A stretch of DNA of 64,000 nt from Nocardia altamirensis NBRC 108246 (GCF_001612685.1 NZ_BDAY01000015.1:62001-126000), one strand, 5' to 3'; positions 25,837 through 35,030 are shown, numbered from the stretch's first letter. The notes: generated by a model from the sequence alone, not told the origin. Program-made: numbers and translations.

Positions 25837-28800
25837 TGGACGACCACAACGAGGTCGTCTTCGAGTCCGAGATCTGCGAACACTTGTGTGCCCACGGGTG
25901 GCGGTACTCGGTGGACGACACCGGCTACGACCGAGTGCGGGCGCTGTTTCCTGACGATCTGTTCGCCTGGTTGACAGAGACCCAGCAGGTGGCGTTCGAG
26001 AAGGCTTTGAAAGCCGCAGGCTCACAGGCAAAGTTCCTCGACGTGCTGGTCGCGGCTCTCGACAAACCCCTGGATCATGGGGGCGGAACGCTAAATATCC
26101 TGCGCAACGGGGTGCAGTACATCGGCGGTGGCCGGTTGAAGATGGCGCAGTTCCGTCCCGAGACCAGTCTGAACGCGACGACCAACGAGCAGTACGCGGC
26201 GATGCGGGTGCGGGTGATGCGGCAGGTGCATTTCTCCACCGCTGACCGGCGCAGCATCGATTTGGTCTTCTTCGTGAATGGGCTCCCGGTGGCCACCGTC
26301 GAGTTGAAGACCGACTTCACTCAGTCGCTCAATGAAGCGATCGACCAGTACCGCAAGAAGCGGCATCCGTTGACCAACGGACGGCCTGAGCCGCTGCTGT
26401 CATTTGGGCACCGAGCGCTGGTCCACTTCGCGGTCTCCAACGACCTTGCTGCGATGACCACCCGGCTCGAAGGCGAGAAGACACGCTTCCTGCCGTTCAA
26501 CACGGGCCGCGACCGTGGCGCGGGGAACCCGCCGGCCGAGGGTGCGCAATCGGCTACGGCGTACCTGTGGGAGCGGGTCTGGGAGAAGGACGCCTGGCTC
26601 AATATCATCGGTCGGCTCATGATCGTGGAGACCAAGGAGGAGTGGGACGTCGCGACCGGGACGTCGGTGCGATGCACGAGCATGCTGTTCCCCCGGTTCC
26701 ATCAGTGGGAAGCCGTGACGAACATCGTTTCCGCAGTGCGCGAGGAGGGGGTAGGGCATCGCTACCTGATCGAGCACTCGGCAGGTTCAGGAAAGACGAA
26801 CACCATCGCCTGGACCGCGCACCGACTAGCGCGGCTGCACGTGAACGACGAGAAGGTCTTCGACTCGGTGATCGTGGTCGTGGACCGCACTGTGCTCGAT
26901 GGGCAGCTCCAGGAGGCGATCCGGCAGATCGACGGGTCAGGGAAGATCGTTGCCACGATCAGCCCGGAGGACGTCCGCAAGGCAGGGGCGAAGTCGAAAT
27001 CCGGGCTGTTGGCAACCGCTTTGAGGAACGGGGAGCTGATCATCGCGGTGACGGTCCAGACCTTCCCGTTCGCCCTCGACGAGATCCGGGCCGACTCCTC
27101 ACTGAAGGGTCGGCGGTTCGCGGTGATCGCGGACGAGGCGCACTCCTCGCAGTCCGGCCAGGCCTCCTCCAAGCTCAAGGCTGTGCTGACCGTGGAAGAG
27201 GTCAAGGAGATCGAGGACGGCGGTGGGGTCGACGTCGAGGCGATCCTGGCCTCGGAGATGACCGAGCGGGCCGAGTCGGAGAACATCTCCTACTTCGCGT
27301 TCACCGCGACGCCGAAGAACAAGACACTGGAGCTCTTCGGCCGCAAGGGTCCCGACGGGAAGCCAGTCGAGTTCCACCTCTACTCGATGCGACAGGCGAT
27401 CGAGGAGGGCTACATCCTCGATGTGCTCAAGGGCTACCAGACCTATGACACCGCGCTGAAGATCGCCAACAAGGTCAAGAGTGGCGACGGTGGCGAAGTG
27501 GACGAGGCCGCAGCGCGTAAGGGGCTGATGCGGTGGGTGAAACTGCACCCGACCAACATCAGCCAGAAAGTGCAGATCATCGTTGAGCACTTCCACATCA
27601 ACGTTGCCCGCCTGCTGGAGGGCAAGGCGAAGGCGATGGTCGTCACCGACTCACGCAAAGCCGCCGTGAAGTACAAGAAAGCGATCGACGCCTACATCGC
27701 CAAGCGGGCCGCTATGGACGCCTCGTACAACTACCGCACCCTGGTTGCCTTCTCCGGCTCAGTGACTATGGCTGAGGACGAGGAGTGGGCTTCGGACTGG
27801 GGGCCGCAGCCAAGCAAGGACGACGAGTTCACCGAGGCCAACCTGAACCCTGGCGCCGGCTCGGACCTGGCCGCCGCTTTTAAGGGCACTACCTACAAGA
27901 TTATGCTGGTCGCCAACAAGTTCCAGACAGGGTTTGACCAGCCACTGCTCTCAGCGATGTACGTCGACAAGAAGCTTTCCGGAGTCACTGCCGTGCAGAC
28001 GCTTTCCCGGCTCAACCGCACCCATCGCACTGCGGGCGGGGAGCAGAAGCGCAAGACGTTCGTCATCGACTTCGTGAACAAACCTGAGGACATCCGGGCT
28101 GCATTTGAGCCGTACTTCACCAATGCCACCCTGGAGACCGAGACCGACCCGTACGTCGTCGTCCACCTCGCCACCAAGCTCGATCAGGCCGGGATCTACA
28201 CGTCAGAGCAGGTCCGCGAAGTCGCCGAACTGTGGGTCAGACGGAAAGGCAACAACGCACTCTCGGCCGCGATCAGCCCGGCCAAGAACGACTTCGCCCG
28301 CCGCTACGCGTCGGCGATCGAGGCAGACGACAAAGTTGCCCTGAATACCCTCGACCTGTTCCGCAAGGACGTCTCCACCTACGTCCGGCTCTATGACTTC
28401 ATGAGCCAGATCCTCGACTACGGCGACCCGTACCTGGAGATGTTGTCGATCTTCCTGCGGCTCCTCGAGAAGGTCATCGCAGACTCCTCCTGGGCCGCGG
28501 AGGTCGACCTCTCCGACGTAGTCCTGGTCGGGGTCAAGCACGACAAGAGGGCCCCGGTCGACATCTCGCTTACTGGTGACGGCGAGCTCAAGGGTATCGG
28601 CGCCGCGGGCACCGGCAGCCGGAAGGAGCCGAAATACGTTGCACTGCAGGTCGTCATCGACAAAATGAACGACCTCTTCGGTGCCGAGTCGTTCTCGGCA
28701 TCTCAGGTCCGTGAGTTCGTGCAGGGACTGGTGCGGCGGCTGCTCGCCTACCCGGACCTGGTCAACCAGACCAAGGTGAACTCGAAGAAGCAGTTCATGG

Positions 28801-29159
28801 AATCGCAGGACTTCCAAGCGGCGGTCACTGAGGCGGTCGTCGCCAACCAAGAAGCCCACAACACCATGGCCGACTACTTCTTCAGCGATGGACCTGGCAT
28901 TAGCGCTGTAATCATGGCGCTCGCGGACGCCTTCTACGAGGCGGCTACCGACATTAAAACCATAGACTGGAGCGCTTCCCCGGACGACGCCGAGCAAGCC
29001 GTCGCCCGTGCAATTTCCGCCGGAGTACTCGATCAGGCCGCACTGCAGGATCTACCAACAGCGGCAGAAGCCGCCGACATGCCGCTAGAGCCACCGTCTC
29101 CTGACGGATATACGGGGAGCGAGGCAGTCTTGTCTCTTCGCGACGAGGAGACATGGTGA
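25833..29159 (+). CDS. hsdR: Type I restriction endonuclease subunit HsdR
   Basis: An 1108-aa motor-nuclease. The nuclease domain has the PD-(D/E)xK-type pattern SIDLVFF then VELKTD near residue 155. The superfamily 2 translocase has Walker A HSAGSGKTNT near 315, the DEAH-type box IADEAHSSQ near 434 and FTATPKN. A C-terminal helical region contacts the methylase core. It cuts unmethylated DNA after ATP-driven translocation. GTG 25833 or ATG 25836 may be used; both overlap the hsdS stop. Its own stop lies inside the start of the PIN-domain gene. All key residues are present. Confidence 0.95.
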   Translation: MMDDHNEVVFESEICEHLCAHGWRYSVDDTGYDRVRALFPDDLFAWLTETQQVAFEKALKAAGSQAKFLDVLVAALDKPLDHGGGTLNILRNGVQYIGGGRLKMAQFRPETSLNATTNEQYAAMRVRVMRQVHFSTADRRSIDLVFFVNGLPVATVELKTDFTQSLNEAIDQYRKKRHPLTNGRPEPLLSFGHRALVHFAVSNDLAAMTTRLEGEKTRFLPFNTGRDRGAGNPPAEGAQSATAYLWERVWEKDAWLNIIGRLMIVETKEEWDVATGTSVRCTSMLFPRFHQWEAVTNIVSAVREEGVGHRYLIEHSAGSGKTNTIAWTAHRLARLHVNDEKVFDSVIVVVDRTVLDGQLQEAIRQIDGSGKIVATISPEDVRKAGAKSKSGLLATALRNGELIIAVTVQTFPFALDEIRADSSLKGRRFAVIADEAHSSQSGQASSKLKAVLTVEEVKEIEDGGGVDVEAILASEMTERAESENISYFAFTATPKNKTLELFGRKGPDGKPVEFHLYSMRQAIEEGYILDVLKGYQTYDTALKIANKVKSGDGGEVDEAAARKGLMRWVKLHPTNISQKVQIIVEHFHINVARLLEGKAKAMVVTDSRKAAVKYKKAIDAYIAKRAAMDASYNYRTLVAFSGSVTMAEDEEWASDWGPQPSKDDEFTEANLNPGAGSDLAAAFKGTTYKIMLVANKFQTGFDQPLLSAMYVDKKLSGVTAVQTLSRLNRTHRTAGGEQKRKTFVIDFVNKPEDIRAAFEPYFTNATLETETDPYVVVHLATKLDQAGIYTSEQVREVAELWVRRKGNNALSAAISPAKNDFARRYASAIEADDKVALNTLDLFRKDVSTYVRLYDFMSQILDYGDPYLEMLSIFLRLLEKVIADSSWAAEVDLSDVVLVGVKHDKRAPVDISLTGDGELKGIGAAGTGSRKEPKYVALQVVIDKMNDLFGAESFSASQVREFVQGLVRRLLAYPDLVNQTKVNSKKQFMESQDFQAAVTEAVVANQEAHNTMADYFFSDGPGISAVIMALADAFYEAATDIKTIDWSASPDDAEQAVARAISAGVLDQAALQDLPTAAEAADMPLEPPSPDGYTGSEAVLSLRDEETW

Positions 29160-29563
29160 ACTTCCTGTACATGGATACTTGCGCGGCCATCAAGCTTTTC
29201 AAGCAGGAGGCAGATTCCGAGGCGCTGCAAAACTGGCTCGCTAGCCAGGCGTCCTCCCGCCAGATCACCGCTCACTTGACTCGGACCGAGCTGCGCCGTG
29301 GTCTGCATGCAGCTGGCGCCAATCAAGAGTCGCACGAGCGCGCCACCGTTTGGTTGAACCGCTGCGCGCATATTGCGCTGACCGCGGAAGTTCTCGACAA
29401 AGCGGGGAAACTGGCCCCCGGTGCCAGGCTGCGCACCTTGGATGCGCTCCACTTGGCCGCCGCCCTCGAATTGGGCGCCGCACTAACGTATTTCGTTACC
29501 TACGACAAGCGTCTCGCCACCGCGGCGGAGGAGCACGGCTTGACAGTGGCTGCGCCGAAGTAG
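29153..29563 (+). CDS. PIN-domain ribonuclease (VapC-like) at the end of the hsd operon
   Basis: A 136-aa PIN-domain protein. Metal-binding acidic residues are visible at YMDTCAAIK (Asp8), TRTELRRGL, LRTLDALHLA and TYDKRLATA, the usual VapC order. VapC proteins are Mg-dependent RNases normally held by a VapB partner, but no antitoxin gene precedes it. Instead its ATG overlaps the last 7 bases of hsdR, so it is coupled to restriction-subunit translation. GTG 29156 is an alternative start. It may be an accessory effector of the restriction system or an orphan toxin. Confidence 0.88.
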   Translation: MVNFLYMDTCAAIKLFKQEADSEALQNWLASQASSRQITAHLTRTELRRGLHAAGANQESHERATVWLNRCAHIALTAEVLDKAGKLAPGARLRTLDALHLAAALELGAALTYFVTYDKRLATAAEEHGLTVAAPK

Positions 29564-29655
29564 CAGCTGATCGCGTACACGAAAGGGCGTGGTTCAGCAT
29601 GGCCCAGAGGCGCAGATAAACACGAACGGCACATAGCGGCAGCAGGGAACCTGTG

Positions 29656-29679
29656 CCTGGTGTCGTTAGCTACACCAGG
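29656..29679 (+). terminator. Hairpin downstream of the hsd-PIN operon
   Basis: The perfect 8-bp arms CCTGGTGT and ACACCAGG enclose CGTTAGCT, about 95 bases after the PIN-domain stop. It is a moderate candidate terminator without a T-tract. Confidence 0.45.
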
Positions 29680-29850
29680 TACATGAGACGTCGTCCGAGG
29701 ACACGGCATCGGGCTGGCGGACCTGGGAGGGGTTCTGGGGCGCGGCATCGGGGCTGGTGAATCGAGAAGGGGCGCAAGGCTAAAGCTGCACGGATAGCAA
29801 TTGAGCGTGCACGATCCAAAAGACAGTGCACCAGGAAAGGTCCCTGGTAC

Positions 29851-29955
29851 GAAGCCCCGCCAGGCGGGACGTGGCGTCTTCGCCCCATAAACACGATGAA
29901 AACGAGTACGGCTCAATGCTTTTCATGAGCATGAGCCGTCTACGAGTGAAGTGGG
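29851..29955. repeat. Left copy of diverged ~105-bp direct repeat flanking the toxin-antitoxin pair
   Basis: It aligns with 32588-32689: both begin GAAGCCC(C)GCC, contain CATGAGCATGAGCCG (29924-29938), and end with the identical TACGAGTGAAGTGG (29941-29954). In this copy the hairpin is decayed (CGGCTCAATGCT on the left arm) and the following tRNA sequence is not preserved, so it looks like an old attachment-site scar. Confidence 0.65.
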
Positions 29956-30128
29956 CCTTGCGGGAAACTATCCGAACCGAACGTGCCTTCTCACCTTCTC
30001 GGCCTCAAGCAACAGATCCAACAGGCCAGGACACCGCAGGCACCGGTCAACCAATTCGGAACGTTAGTACGAGCTGAGCGGTCCGGCCTCCCAGCACGAT
30101 CACCGGTGCAAGGTCGACGCGTGCCTGA

Positions 30129-30983
30129 TCAACTCGTTGCCCGAATAGCCTCGACCAGGTCCGAAGCGAGGATGCTGATTGCGGTTGCGACCTGCTCGGG
30201 CTCCCCAACTCCTTCCTCTGCGCGGCCGGCCATGTGGGAGCCGATAACGTCGGGCCCAGCCGCGAAGAACGCGTGGAGATGGTCGACCGCCTCGTTGGTG
30301 ACCTCGGCACTAACCTCGTCGACGAGCAGGCTTGTGAAGGAGGCGGCCAGTTCTGCGGTCTGGAACTTCACTAGGATTCGGTAAATGTCGTGCGCGTCTT
30401 TGTCTTTCAGGCGATCAGGTTTCGGATCGTTGATGCGCTCGGCGATCTTGTGGCACTTGGCCACGAGCAACGCCGCAGGTCCAGCGACATTGGCAGTAAT
30501 GGCCCGGTTGTCCCCCTCCACAAGCGATTGGACAACGACTTCGCTGTAGTCGACTACGGCTGCTTCAAGACCGCGAGCTCGCCGCATCGCCATCTTGTCG
30601 TGTGGTGGCTTATGCACGCAACGACGGCTCTTCTTCCCAGCAAGGGCTTCGGGGACCATGATGTCGACCGGAATTCCGTCCGGGCTCATCCATGCGCCGG
30701 GCTGCGGCTGCAATGGGTTGGGAATGAAGTTGGCCTTCTCCATGGCCTCGTTGATCGTGGGTTCCGGTCCGAGGTTGCGGGTGTCGAGCGCAACGTCGCT
30801 ATCTTTGGTTGATTCGGCAATGGCGACTTGGACTCCACCGGTGTGCAAGTAGACCGCTTGGGCGCCGATAACTATTACTGAACGCCTGTGCTCGGCCAGA
30901 GCTTCGAGAGCATCGAGTAGCACGGAGCGCGTCCGGACGAGCAGGTCGAACGGGCTGTCAGACACGACGCCAGGATTGTTCAT
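30129..30983 (-). CDS. Nucleotidyltransferase-fold protein (AbiEii-like toxin)
   Basis: A 284-aa protein with a nucleotidyltransferase pattern: IGAQAVYLHTG followed by STKDSDVALD, corresponding to the G-A...T-x-D-x-D core, and later PVDIMVPEAL. In AbiE and MenT type systems such proteins transfer nucleotides to tRNA 3' ends or other targets and arrest growth. It is the second gene of a pair, its ATG lying 26 bases inside the upstream regulator gene with GGAGAAG before it, the standard order for AbiEi-AbiEii. Function is assigned by fold motif and context only. Confidence 0.65.
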   Translation of the reverse strand: MNNPGVVSDSPFDLLVRTRSVLLDALEALAEHRRSVIVIGAQAVYLHTGGVQVAIAESTKDSDVALDTRNLGPEPTINEAMEKANFIPNPLQPQPGAWMSPDGIPVDIMVPEALAGKKSRRCVHKPPHDKMAMRRARGLEAAVVDYSEVVVQSLVEGDNRAITANVAGPAALLVAKCHKIAERINDPKPDRLKDKDAHDIYRILVKFQTAELAASFTSLLVDEVSAEVTNEAVDHLHAFFAAGPDVIGSHMAGRAEEGVGEPEQVATAISILASDLVEAIRATS

Positions 30984-32055
30984 TCTTCTCCATCCAATTG
31001 AGTAGTTCTGTTGCTTCCGAAGGTGCCCGGCCTGGCCCGGTCAACAGGTCGACGGCGACCTGGGTCGGCGCTGCGATCCGCAGGTCGTGGAGAGCTTCCC
31101 TGCTTCGGGCGAGGAGGACAGGATATGCAGGCACAGCGATCAGCACATTGGCACCGGTGTCGGTAGCACGTAATCCCCAAGCCTCGGCGGCTTTTTCGGG
31201 GGCGTGGGCGTAGATCATCGCTGAGCGCGGCGGGGCGTAGGACTCCCATGCCGCGGCCGCGATCGAACCGGTCGCAGCGTAATCGGAGACTTCGGAACTG
31301 CGGACGACATCGAGAAACGCCGGCAGACCGCGCGGCGCAATCCATCTCGTGATCGTGTTCGTCTGCAGGAACTGGTAGTCCTCGCTCCAACGGCGTAGCA
31401 GCGCGACCCAGTCCGGAACCATCGCGACACCGCGCGGCTCACGGATGATCAGCGCTTCACGTTCGAGGAAGTCCAGCACTCGATAGGCCGAGCCGGTTGC
31501 GACTTCTGCGGCGTCGACTAGGTGACGGATTTTCCACGGCCCTTGGAAGTCGAGCAGCGCACGAACGACCTTCGCTGCTGGTTCCCCCTTGAGAGTGCCG
31601 CGTGGACGTCCCGGGCCACGCCAAGGGTCGGGGTCCGCACCGATTGCGGACAGGAACAGAGCCGCCCAGTCGGCACGCACCAGCATGTTGCCGGTCGCGT
31701 CTACGTAGGAGATCCCTGCCTGCTGGAGGCGTTGCCGCGTGGAGGCGGACAGGTGGCGTGCGACCAGCACACCGATGCTGCCTGGTTGCCGGGAGGTGGC
31801 GGCGGCGAGGTTTTTGTGTAGCCGGTCGACATCTTGGGCGCGGAAGACATTCTTGGCCTCGACGAGGAGAACGATAACGAGCCCGTTCGGCGCATAGAGC
31901 CTGATTTCCGCGTCATAACCCTTGCCTTCCGGGCCGGAGGGTGGTTCTGCGACCCCGAGATCCCACGTTGGTGGTATTCGCTCCCTTATGGCGGCTGCGG
32001 CAACGGCGATCGCCTCCCTCTCGTTCCGTGGTGGTTCAGTCCGCGTAGCAGGCAT
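30958..32055 (-). CDS. AbiEi-like regulator/antitoxin with an N-terminal nuclease-like domain
   Basis: A protein of about 365 aa. Residues 45-110 resemble a restriction-endonuclease-type core: GYDAEIRLYAP then VLLVEAKNVF, a D...E-x-K arrangement. Residues 150-220 look like a winged helix (AAKVVRALLDFQGP, then GSAYRVLDFLERE), and the C-terminal part ends SEATELLNWMEK. Paired upstream of the nucleotidyltransferase gene, it is most likely the antitoxin and autorepressor, though the nuclease-like part could be active. ATG 32055 follows TATTAT by 6 bases, suggesting a leaderless transcript; TTG 32073 is possible. A 10-bp palindrome TCCGTACGGA (32080-32089) could be its operator. Confidence 0.55.
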   Translation of the reverse strand: MPATRTEPPRNEREAIAVAAAAIRERIPPTWDLGVAEPPSGPEGKGYDAEIRLYAPNGLVIVLLVEAKNVFRAQDVDRLHKNLAAATSRQPGSIGVLVARHLSASTRQRLQQAGISYVDATGNMLVRADWAALFLSAIGADPDPWRGPGRPRGTLKGEPAAKVVRALLDFQGPWKIRHLVDAAEVATGSAYRVLDFLEREALIIREPRGVAMVPDWVALLRRWSEDYQFLQTNTITRWIAPRGLPAFLDVVRSSEVSDYAATGSIAAAAWESYAPPRSAMIYAHAPEKAAEAWGLRATDTGANVLIAVPAYPVLLARSREALHDLRIAAPTQVAVDLLTGPGRAPSEATELLNWMEKNEQSWRRV

Positions 32056-32644
32056 GTTCGGATAATACCCCAATTCCGTTCCGTACGGAGATGGCTAATT
32101 TCCTGAACATCGACGAGGCCGCAGACACTTGAGCCCCCGAACGTGCGAGCCGTATACCGTCCACGTGTGGTCATCATCGACAGCCACGACCACCCGAGAT
32201 GTGGCGACCGTCAGCCAGGTGCGGATGAGCCACCAACGTGACGATCGTCTAGTCACGGCCGAACCAACTGGCCCGGCTTGTCGTTACCAATGCCATTGAC
32301 AAGGCGGAACACTCGACTAGGCCATGATCGCTGACTGTATGAAACCAGTGCCGACAGCGTCCATTGTCTGCTTAACCATGGCGTTCTACGAGCGGATGTA
32401 CCTGGATGTGGAAGATGTGAAGCCGGACGAGCTGAAACGGTGATTTGCGGACCTACATGAGGTAGCGAGGGCGAGTACTTCCCACGGACCTGAGGGGTCT
32501 GGAGGAACGGCCTCGGACTGGCGAGCCGAGCCGGGGTCCGGGGACGCGCCCTCAGGACTGACAGATCTGGGGAGAGGCCCGGGGGGCGAAGCCCGCCGGG
32601 TGGGGTGTGGGGGTTGCACCCCCACAAGCATGACGAAACGAGAA
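32056..32644. other. Intergenic region between the AbiE-like pair and tRNA-Ala
   Basis: About 590 bases without a supportable gene. It has the palindrome TCCGTACGGA at 32080-32089, probably part of the regulator promoter. A 21-codon open frame from ATG 32379 (MAFYERMYLDVEDVKPDELKR) looks like the remnant of a larger gene. The right repeat copy starts at 32588. Confidence 0.4.
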
Positions 32645-32689
32645 CGGCTCATGCTCTCCATGAGCATGAGCCGACTACGAGTGAAGTGG
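32588..32689. repeat. Right copy of diverged direct repeat, abutting tRNA-Ala
   Basis: This is the better preserved copy of the 29851-29955 repeat. It contains an intact hairpin and its last three bases are the 3' end of the tRNA-Ala gene. The two copies enclose about 2.6 kb carrying the AbiE-like pair. Confidence 0.65.
32645..32673 (-). terminator. tRNA-Ala terminator hairpin
   Basis: The perfect 12-bp arms CGGCTCATGCTC and GAGCATGAGCCG surround a TCCAT loop, beginning 13 bases downstream of the tRNA 3' end on its transcript strand. Confidence 0.7.
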
Positions 32690-32759
32690 AGCTAAGGGGA
32701 ATCGAACCCCTGACCTTCTCGATGCGAACGAGACGCGCTACCAACTGCGCTATAGCCCC
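32687..32759 (-). tRNA. alaT: tRNA-Ala (anticodon CGC)
   Basis: Read on the minus strand, the 73-base gene starts GGGGCTATAGCGCAG and ends TTAGCTCCA. It folds into a standard cloverleaf with anticodon loop TTCGCAT (CGC, decoding GCG) and T-loop GGTTCGATTCC. The G3:U70 pair, the alanine identity element, is present. CCA is not encoded. Confidence 0.97.
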
Positions 32760-32861
32760 GTGCGGTTCCGGGGAACCGCGCTGGATCACTGTAGCAAAGG
32801 TTGCTGCGAGACTCCGAATCGTCCAGTTGAGCTGGGGGTTTTCGGAGTTACGCGGGTGTGG

Positions 32862-34010
32862 TTATGCGCCGGCGGCGCGGCGCATGTCGCCGCCGCCGGT
32901 GCGGTCGCGGAGGGCGCGGGCGGTGGCGGGGTCGAAGGGGTCGAGGTGGTCGAACATGGGGTCTTCGTCGTCGACTTCGAGGAGGGCGGAGCGGCGGCGC
33001 AGGGCGCGGGCGGTGTCGCGGTCCATGCTGGCGCGGGTGGCGGGGGCTTGGCGTGGTTCGCCGCGTTGTTCGGCGCGGCTGAGGCGGGCGGCCCTGCGGC
33101 GGCGGATGTCTTCTTCCATGCGCACTTGCTTGCGTAGGTAGGCGAGGTAGCCGACTGCGACGAGGCAGGCGAGGCCGGTGCCCCACCAGAACAGTGGGTT
33201 TATTGCGACGGCGAGGCCGCCGCACAGCAGGGCGACGAGGACGAGGCCGAGGACGGCGCGCTGACGGAAGGTGTAGCGGGCGGCGCGGGCGATGGCGTCG
33301 GCTTCGGGGTCGAAGCCGCCGCGGCCGCGTCGGGACGGGACGTAGTCGAGGTCGTCGTCGTAGTCGTCGTTGAGCGCGGTGTAGTCGTCGTCGAGGTCGT
33401 CGTAGTCGAGGTCGTCGTCGATGGGGACGCGTGCGGGCGCTCGCGCGGGAGGTATCCGGGCCGCGGCCGGTTCGGTGCGCTCTTCGCCCACGTCGTCATC
33501 ATCGGCCGCGTCGACGTTCTTCGCAGCCGCTTCGTCATCTGCGTCTTCGTCGTCTGCGTCGTCTTCCGGTCCAGCGCTTACCGATTCGGCCGCGACCTCG
33601 TCGAGGTCTGCGTCGTCGAGGTCGGCGTCATCGAGTGCGACGTCGTCGGGTGCGGTGTCGTCGAGCTCGGCGTCAGCGATGTCGGGTTCGGGGTTGGTTG
33701 CCGCGGATCCGGCGATCGCGGGCAGTTCACCTTCGGTTTCGGGGTCGGCCGGTGTGGTCATCCGGTCCTCCGCATCATCGCTGTGGGCATACTTTCTCGG
33801 TGCGCGGCGTGGCCGCCAGTTCGGGTCGGTTTCGTGTCCGGCGGCGGGTCCACTCTTGGTGCGCCGCTTGGCGTCTCCGCGGTGCAGCACGCGGGTGGCG
33901 AGGGCGGCGTCGGTGGTGCGCCGGATTCTCGGGTGCCGGTCGGCGAGGATCGGGAACAGGACGAAGACCCAGAGCACGACCAGGCCGATCCACAGGATCG
34001 AATTCGGCAT
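32862..34010 (-). CDS. glpR: GlpR/SepX-type membrane receptor of gephyrin-like Glp
   Basis: A 382-aa membrane protein equivalent in position to Rv0996. A transmembrane helix at residues 3-20 (ILWIGLVVLWVFVLF) is followed by a basic segment, then a long acidic linker with DDAD-, LDD- and DYDDD-rich repeats (about 105-215), two further helices (about 250-295) and a charged C-terminal tail. In Corynebacterium the homologue recruits Glp to membrane division sites, linking FtsZ and Wag31. MPNSILW at 34010 is chosen over an upstream GTG because it opens with the conserved helix. The Asp repeats make the DNA locally repetitive (GTCGTC runs); this is coding, not an array. Confidence 0.85.
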   Translation of the reverse strand: MPNSILWIGLVVLWVFVLFPILADRHPRIRRTTDAALATRVLHRGDAKRRTKSGPAAGHETDPNWRPRRAPRKYAHSDDAEDRMTTPADPETEGELPAIAGSAATNPEPDIADAELDDTAPDDVALDDADLDDADLDEVAAESVSAGPEDDADDEDADDEAAAKNVDAADDDDVGEERTEPAAARIPPARAPARVPIDDDLDYDDLDDDYTALNDDYDDDLDYVPSRRGRGGFDPEADAIARAARYTFRQRAVLGLVLVALLCGGLAVAINPLFWWGTGLACLVAVGYLAYLRKQVRMEEDIRRRRAARLSRAEQRGEPRQAPATRASMDRDTARALRRRSALLEVDDEDPMFDHLDPFDPATARALRDRTGGGDMRRAAGA

Positions 34011-34367
34011 CGCGGTCAGCACCTCCGTCCCCGCCTGGATTGGTCCATTCGGCCGGCGAGCGGTGCGCAGCACGCCCCGCGTCCGTCCGGCTTCCATCCG
34101 TCGCTGCGGCGTGGACGCCGGTCGCCTCGCAGGCTCCCTGCCGAAGGCGCAAGACGCACCTCCGACGTCCGTAGGTTAATTCCGGGACGCGCCGAGATAC
34201 GGCAGGCGCGCCGTGCACATCTGCCACACCTGTCACAACTTTCCTCGGCGACTGTCCCGTCGCTCCGCGTTTCTTACCGCCCGTAAGGGATTGCGGCGGT
34301 ATGTTTGCGGGCTGACTTCTTCGCGATCCGGACGGGCCCGGACCAACTACCCGCAGGGTAGGCGAAC
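34011..34367. other. Intergenic region upstream of glpR
   Basis: About 357 bases between glpR and the end of rimJ, both on the minus strand. It presumably carries the glpR promoter. I see no gene, no strong palindrome and no clear -35/-10 pair. Confidence 0.5.
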
Positions 34368-35027
34368 TCAGGGCAGGCTTGCGCGTCCGTCGCGCACCAA
34401 CCGCTCGACCACGGTGCCCATGATCTCCTCGACAGTGATGCCGACGAGCAGGTGATCACGCCACGCCCCGTCCACGTCGAGGTAGCGCCGCAGCATCCCT
34501 TCCTCACGGAATCCGACGTTGCGCAGGACCGCTTGGCTGGCCAGGTTTTCCGGCCGCACCGTCGCCTCCACCCGATGCAGGCCGACCTGACCGAAGCAGT
34601 GGTCGAGCCCGAGCGCCAGCGCCGCGGTCGCCACACCTTGGCCGCCGAGATCTTTGGCCACCCAGTAACCGATCCACCCAGAACGCAGCGCGCCGCGCAC
34701 GATATTGCCGACGGTCAACTGGCCGCTGAAGGCCCCGTTCACCTCGATCACGAGCGGAATCATGGCGCCGCGCCGCGCCTCGGCCTTCAAGCTCGACCAC
34801 AGCGACGGCCAATTGGACGCGTGATTGCGCGCCTCCCAGGTGCCACGCCCGGTCGGCTCCCACGGCTCGAGATGTTCCCTGTCCCGCAACCGGATTCGGC
34901 TCCACGCCGCGGCGTCGCGCAACCGCACCGGGCGCAGCGTCACCTCGCCTGCCCCGACGCGGACCGGTCCGAGTCGCGCAGGCCATCCCGGATGCTGCGT
35001 GACCCGGAAGACGTTCATGGTCTCCAC
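34368..35027 (-). CDS. rimJ: GNAT N-acetyltransferase, RimJ/RimL type
   Basis: A 219-aa acetyltransferase, positional equivalent of Rv0995. The acetyl-CoA loop region reads YWVAKDLGGQGVATAAL, followed by RVEATVRPENLASQAVLRNVGFREEG, the typical RimJ-like end of the fold. The family acetylates protein N-terminal amines, classically of ribosomal proteins; the target here is unknown. It starts 3 bases after the glp stop; GTG 35027 or ATG 35018 (MNVFRVTQ) could be used. Confidence 0.9.
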   Translation of the reverse strand: METMNVFRVTQHPGWPARLGPVRVGAGEVTLRPVRLRDAAAWSRIRLRDREHLEPWEPTGRGTWEARNHASNWPSLWSSLKAEARRGAMIPLVIEVNGAFSGQLTVGNIVRGALRSGWIGYWVAKDLGGQGVATAALALGLDHCFGQVGLHRVEATVRPENLASQAVLRNVGFREEGMLRRYLDVDGAWRDHLLVGITVEEIMGTVVERLVRDGRASLP

Positions 35028-35030
35028 GCC

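Larger units (their letters stand above)
29564..30128. other. Intergenic region after the hsd operon
   Basis: About 565 bases with no gene that I can support. It contains a hairpin (29656-29679) that may terminate the hsd-PIN transcript and the left copy of a diverged repeat (29851-29955) whose other copy abuts tRNA-Ala. The nucleotidyltransferase gene converges from the right. Confidence 0.5.

Noticed and set aside
33300..33680. Repetitive GTCGTC-rich DNA resembling an array
   Set aside because: It encodes the Asp-rich linker of GlpR; there are no spacers or fixed-length repeats, so not CRISPR.
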